Shown: piece after piece, positions 61,343-64,000 of the stretch
Layout of the letters: every line of letters starts with the position of its first letter
Position numbering within the stretch: the first letter of the stretch is position 1
Assembly (NCBI GenBank): GCA_022579005.1
Contig: MU401462.1
Span: 248,001-312,000, forward strand
From: Poronia punctata
Taxonomy: Eukaryota > Ascomycota > Sordariomycetes > Xylariales > Xylariaceae
Reading direction: 5' to 3'
DNA: 64,000 nucleotides
Program-made: the position numbers and the translations under genes
The notes under the pieces: generated by a model
Seen by the model: the letters and a program-made list of their open reading frames with translations, nothing else
The model's database searches: none
What the model was told of the DNA's origin: nothing

Positions 61343-62634
61343 AGCTATCGAGCGTATAGATGTAACGAAAGCCATTGTATTCTGAAATGGGGGTATCGTG
61401 GACGGTTAAGAAAGGGGTGTATATTGATGTCCTGAGGCTTGTGTCTTTTCATCGGTTCGCATGGGCGAGTTTACTAGACACATACACAGGTCTCAAAACC
61501 TCCGCAAGGAATTTGCGGTCTGTTCTACTTTAATAACAGGTATCTAGAGGCGCGGAGTTGGACGTCGGAAAAACGACACCGTCCTGCTAAGAAATTGACA
61601 AAACCGCTTTAACCTACGATAGTCTTATCATTGAATGACTCCTTAGGAAGACGAATCTGGCATTCTCTATTATAGAACGAAACAATACCTTGCATGAGGA
61701 GTTTCTACTTTTCTCATTTGTAATAGTTGGCCTAGAGGGCCTCGTCTAAGGTCCAAACATACGAATGCTAGCTTGAAGGAATCGGATTGTTCTGGTAGAG
61801 ATCCCAGATGACAAATAAGCTAGGTAGTCTAGATCTTCAAGATACTCATCAAGCTACCAGTCTAACTGTCTTTACGGACAAAGGTTAAGTTACAATCTGT
61901 ACGAGTATGAATGCATCGTGGGCATGTACAACGTAGTATAAATCGCTTTGGGGAGAACTTGAAGTACTACCTTACCGAGATACATCATACACTCACTAGC
62001 AAGTGAGGTACCTATGCAAGTATATACAACCTTTCCACCATGTCCGAATTTATTACATAGGGGATCATTGTTGCCGCCGCTGACCGGCCCAACATTTGTG
62101 TTTGTGGGGGCGGAGATGCCAAAGTGGGCCCCGAAGCTCGAGTGCGTCCAGACCAAAAGAGGACAGGCGTGTTTGACTATGGGGGCCACAGTACGTACGT
62201 GTACTTGTAATGATGCGTAGCTGGTCCTTGCTGACAGATGATCAAATGTTCTTTTCGTAGGTAATAAGCGCCAGTTTTCGGTCACCTTCGACAACCACTT
62301 GCCGTCTGCAAAATCGACAACTTCCCTGGAGAGCATTGTTGAGGATGCATCCTTTTCTCCACCCTACATCTGCAGCGCACTCTGATTGATTCATTAGGTA
62401 CTCTCTTCTCTCCTTTGAATTCTGTAGGTCACTTTTTCTTGTAACATCCGTTCGAATCTATTAACCCCCCGCTTGTTAGCCTTGATATCAGCTCCTTCAG
62501 CTGCCTCTCTACAATTGGTCGATTTATTACGCATCCTTCAACATCAGCCTCGGAATCATTGCCACGACCGCCGGCCTAACCGGCCTTAGGGTTTCCATAT
62601 CTAAGGGGTCATTTTGACTCCAGCCGTACTCGTC
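61343..62634. other. Intergenic region upstream of YME1
   Basis: About 1.3 kb. A 148-codon ATG frame on the minus strand (61890-62336) has no motif and is not supported. A TTAGGGTTT word (62586-62594), similar to a telomere-repeat/Tbf1 site, lies about 40 bases before the YME1 start. CT-rich patches at 62345-62415 fit a fungal promoter. Confidence 0.5.
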
Positions 62635-64000
62635 ATGGCGTTTCAGACGCCGGCTCTTGCGAGCTTGGCTGCCGCAACTACCGAGCTCTGGCCGTCTATT
62701 GCCAACACCCTTGCGGTCTCGTTCCTCGCGTCTTTTCCGGATTCACGACATCCGATCCGCCAATACTCTTTCCGACTGAGCAATGATGCCGAGGCAGGTA
62801 CGACTTTGAGAAAAGAGCCTTCAACCCCCCGCGTGGGCTCCACGAGCGTCAATCGCGCGAAATGTGAAATACCCGAATTTCTACGGAACAGCCGCCACGA
62901 TGCGGCTGTGAACCTGCGTTTCTCACGACAAGCTATCGCGGCCCCCTTCGATATCCGCTCGTCCATATCGGCTGTGGAGCGTGCCGCATTGATGGCATCG
63001 AACCCTGTAGTCTATAAACCGTATCCGCAACCCCTGTTCTCCCGGACCCTGTCTACCTCGACCCTGCTACCACGTGCTCTGTCAAGCCCGTTGATGATAA
63101 GATCCCGCTTCCAACAAAGATCCTTCCAGACCAGTGGCATATCTAGGAATCACCTCGCCCATATGGAGGAGTCTGCCAACCGGAATCCTACGAGCGCTAC
63201 GGCCCAAAATGCATTCTATCAAGCTCTGCTGAAGGCCAACATGCCTGCCATCATCATTGAGAGATATCAATCTGGACGGTTTGCCAGCAACGCCGCCGCT
63301 ACCGAGGCCTACCATAAAGCACTAGCCCTCTTGACCCCGGCGGCTGCGCCAGCTGGTCAATTGAACCACGTGGGTGACGTCAGCGAAACGGTCAAGAACC
63401 TCCCCGGCAACCTTACCTCGACCCAGATCCAAGCTGTAACCCAGGCGTTGGCTGCCCGTTCCCGCGGTAGTAACTTTGCGGTGGCCAACAACGCTGGTGT
63501 TGCTTCTGGTACCAAGGATGGCCCACTACATGTCATCGTTGATGAGACAATTGGTAGTAGCGTCTTCCGTTGGGTCAAGTTTTTTCTCTATTTCCTGCTC
63601 TTTACTTATCTTAGTCTCATCATTGTCACGACGGTTATCGACATAGCCTCGATGTTCAAACGCCCCGGTGCCAAGGTAAACAGCGGCGAGGTCAAGGCGG
63701 AACAGCAAAAGACTAGATTCAGTGATGTCCACGGTGCTGACGAGGCGAAGGAGGAACTACAAGATATGGTCGAGTTCCTCCGCAACCCCGAGAAGTTTTC
63801 CCAACTTGGAGGCAAGCTGCCTAAAGGTATACTCTTGGTGGGCCCGCCCGGCACGGGAAAAACGCTTCTTGCCCGAGCTGTCGCCGGAGAGGCCGGTGTT
63901 CCGTTCTTTTACATGTCTGGTAGCGAGTTTGACGAAGTCTACGTCGGTGTTGGTGCTAAACGTGTACGCGAGCTTTTTGCTGCTGCCAAGGCCAAATCGC
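62635..64000 (+). CDS. YME1: Mitochondrial i-AAA protease Yme1, 5' part (cut by window end)
   Basis: The open frame starts with ATG at 62635 and runs without a stop to the window edge, giving the first 455 residues. The N-terminal ~160 residues are Arg/Ser-rich, as in a mitochondrial presequence. The Yme1-specific N-terminal domain follows, with [19 protein letters not shown] and [21 protein letters not shown] single membrane segment lies at about 315-335, and one segment rather than two marks the i-AAA (intermembrane-space facing) type. The AAA+ ATPase begins with [21 protein letters not shown]; Walker A GPPGTGKT is at 403-410, and the pore loop region with [24 protein letters not shown] is reached. 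The HExxH metalloprotease centre must lie beyond 64000. The enzyme degrades unassembled inner-membrane proteins. No intron is seen in this part. Confidence 0.93.
   Translation, partial: MAFQTPALASLAAATTELWPSIANTLAVSFLASFPDSRHPIRQYSFRLSNDAEAGTTLRKEPSTPRVGSTSVNRAKCEIPEFLRNSRHDAAVNLRFSRQAIAAPFDIRSSISAVERAALMASNPVVYKPYPQPLFSRTLSTSTLLPRALSSPLMIRSRFQQRSFQTSGISRNHLAHMEESANRNPTSATAQNAFYQALLKANMPAIIIERYQSGRFASNAAATEAYHKALALLTPAAAPAGQLNHVGDVSETVKNLPGNLTSTQIQAVTQALAARSRGSNFAVANNAGVASGTKDGPLHVIVDETIGSSVFRWVKFFLYFLLFTYLSLIIVTTVIDIASMFKRPGAKVNSGEVKAEQQKTRFSDVHGADEAKEELQDMVEFLRNPEKFSQLGGKLPKGILLVGPPGTGKTLLARAVAGEAGVPFFYMSGSEFDEVYVGVGAKRVRELFAAAKAKS

Noticed and set aside
61890..62336. 148-codon ATG frame on the minus strand upstream of YME1
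   Set aside because: No motif, no typical fungal composition, and it lies where the YME1 promoter is expected; length alone is within chance for this window.

Overview
The window is nuclear DNA of a filamentous ascomycete, most likely a sordariomycete. The evidence is short introns of about 50-130 bases with GTRNGY-type donors and CTRAY branch points, fungal-type orthologues throughout, and one extremely AT-rich block decayed by transitions, as repeat-induced point mutation (RIP) does. A placement near Xylariales is only an inference from the abundance of CCTAGGTA-like words between genes. Eleven good genes can be modelled, plus one small gene with an uncertain 3' end. Most are single-copy housekeeping genes.

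Layout. 1-2097: no supported gene. 2098-4761 (+): MINDY-family deubiquitinase with a CaaX end. 5461-8574 (-): TBF1-type telobox protein, five exons, convergent with it. 11025-12830 (+): cytosolic aldehyde dehydrogenase, five exons. 14453-16974 (+): DEAH-box splicing and ribosome helicase Prp43, three exons. 16975-34441: about 17 kb of gene-poor DNA full of short dispersed words; it holds one small Cys-rich gene (28774 to about 29477) and an assembly gap between a G run and a C run. 34442-36027 (-): secreted, probably GPI-anchored App1-like phosphatase. 36742-44194: a complete but RIP-destroyed LTR retrotransposon with 160-bp LTRs and a perfect 5-bp target duplication.

45152-45818 (-): prefoldin subunit 4. 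46788-49344 (+): PRMT5. 50045-50459 (-): SmF. 50998-51756 (-): DUF866/CZIB zinc protein. 52288-54666 (+): mitochondrial PPR-type protein, followed 46 bases later by a 232-base foldback element and then a tRNA-like 64-mer. 57692-61342 (+): SPX-ankyrin-GDPD protein Gde1, with a CACGTG box upstream. 62635-64000 (+): 5' part of the i-AAA protease Yme1, cut by the window end.

The genes do not form one pathway or a cluster. Prp43, SmF and PRMT5 share a link to spliceosomal snRNP biology (PRMT5 methylates Sm proteins in other eukaryotes), and the PPR protein and Yme1 are both mitochondrial, but this looks like chance neighbourhood. No CRISPR array, secondary-metabolite cluster or clearly new multi-gene system is visible. 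The least ordinary items are the foldback element at 54713-54944, the small Cys-rich gene with a broken coiled-coil tail, and the intact borders of the RIP-killed retroelement. All exon borders were read by eye from splice signals, phase and protein continuity; none was tested by transcript data.
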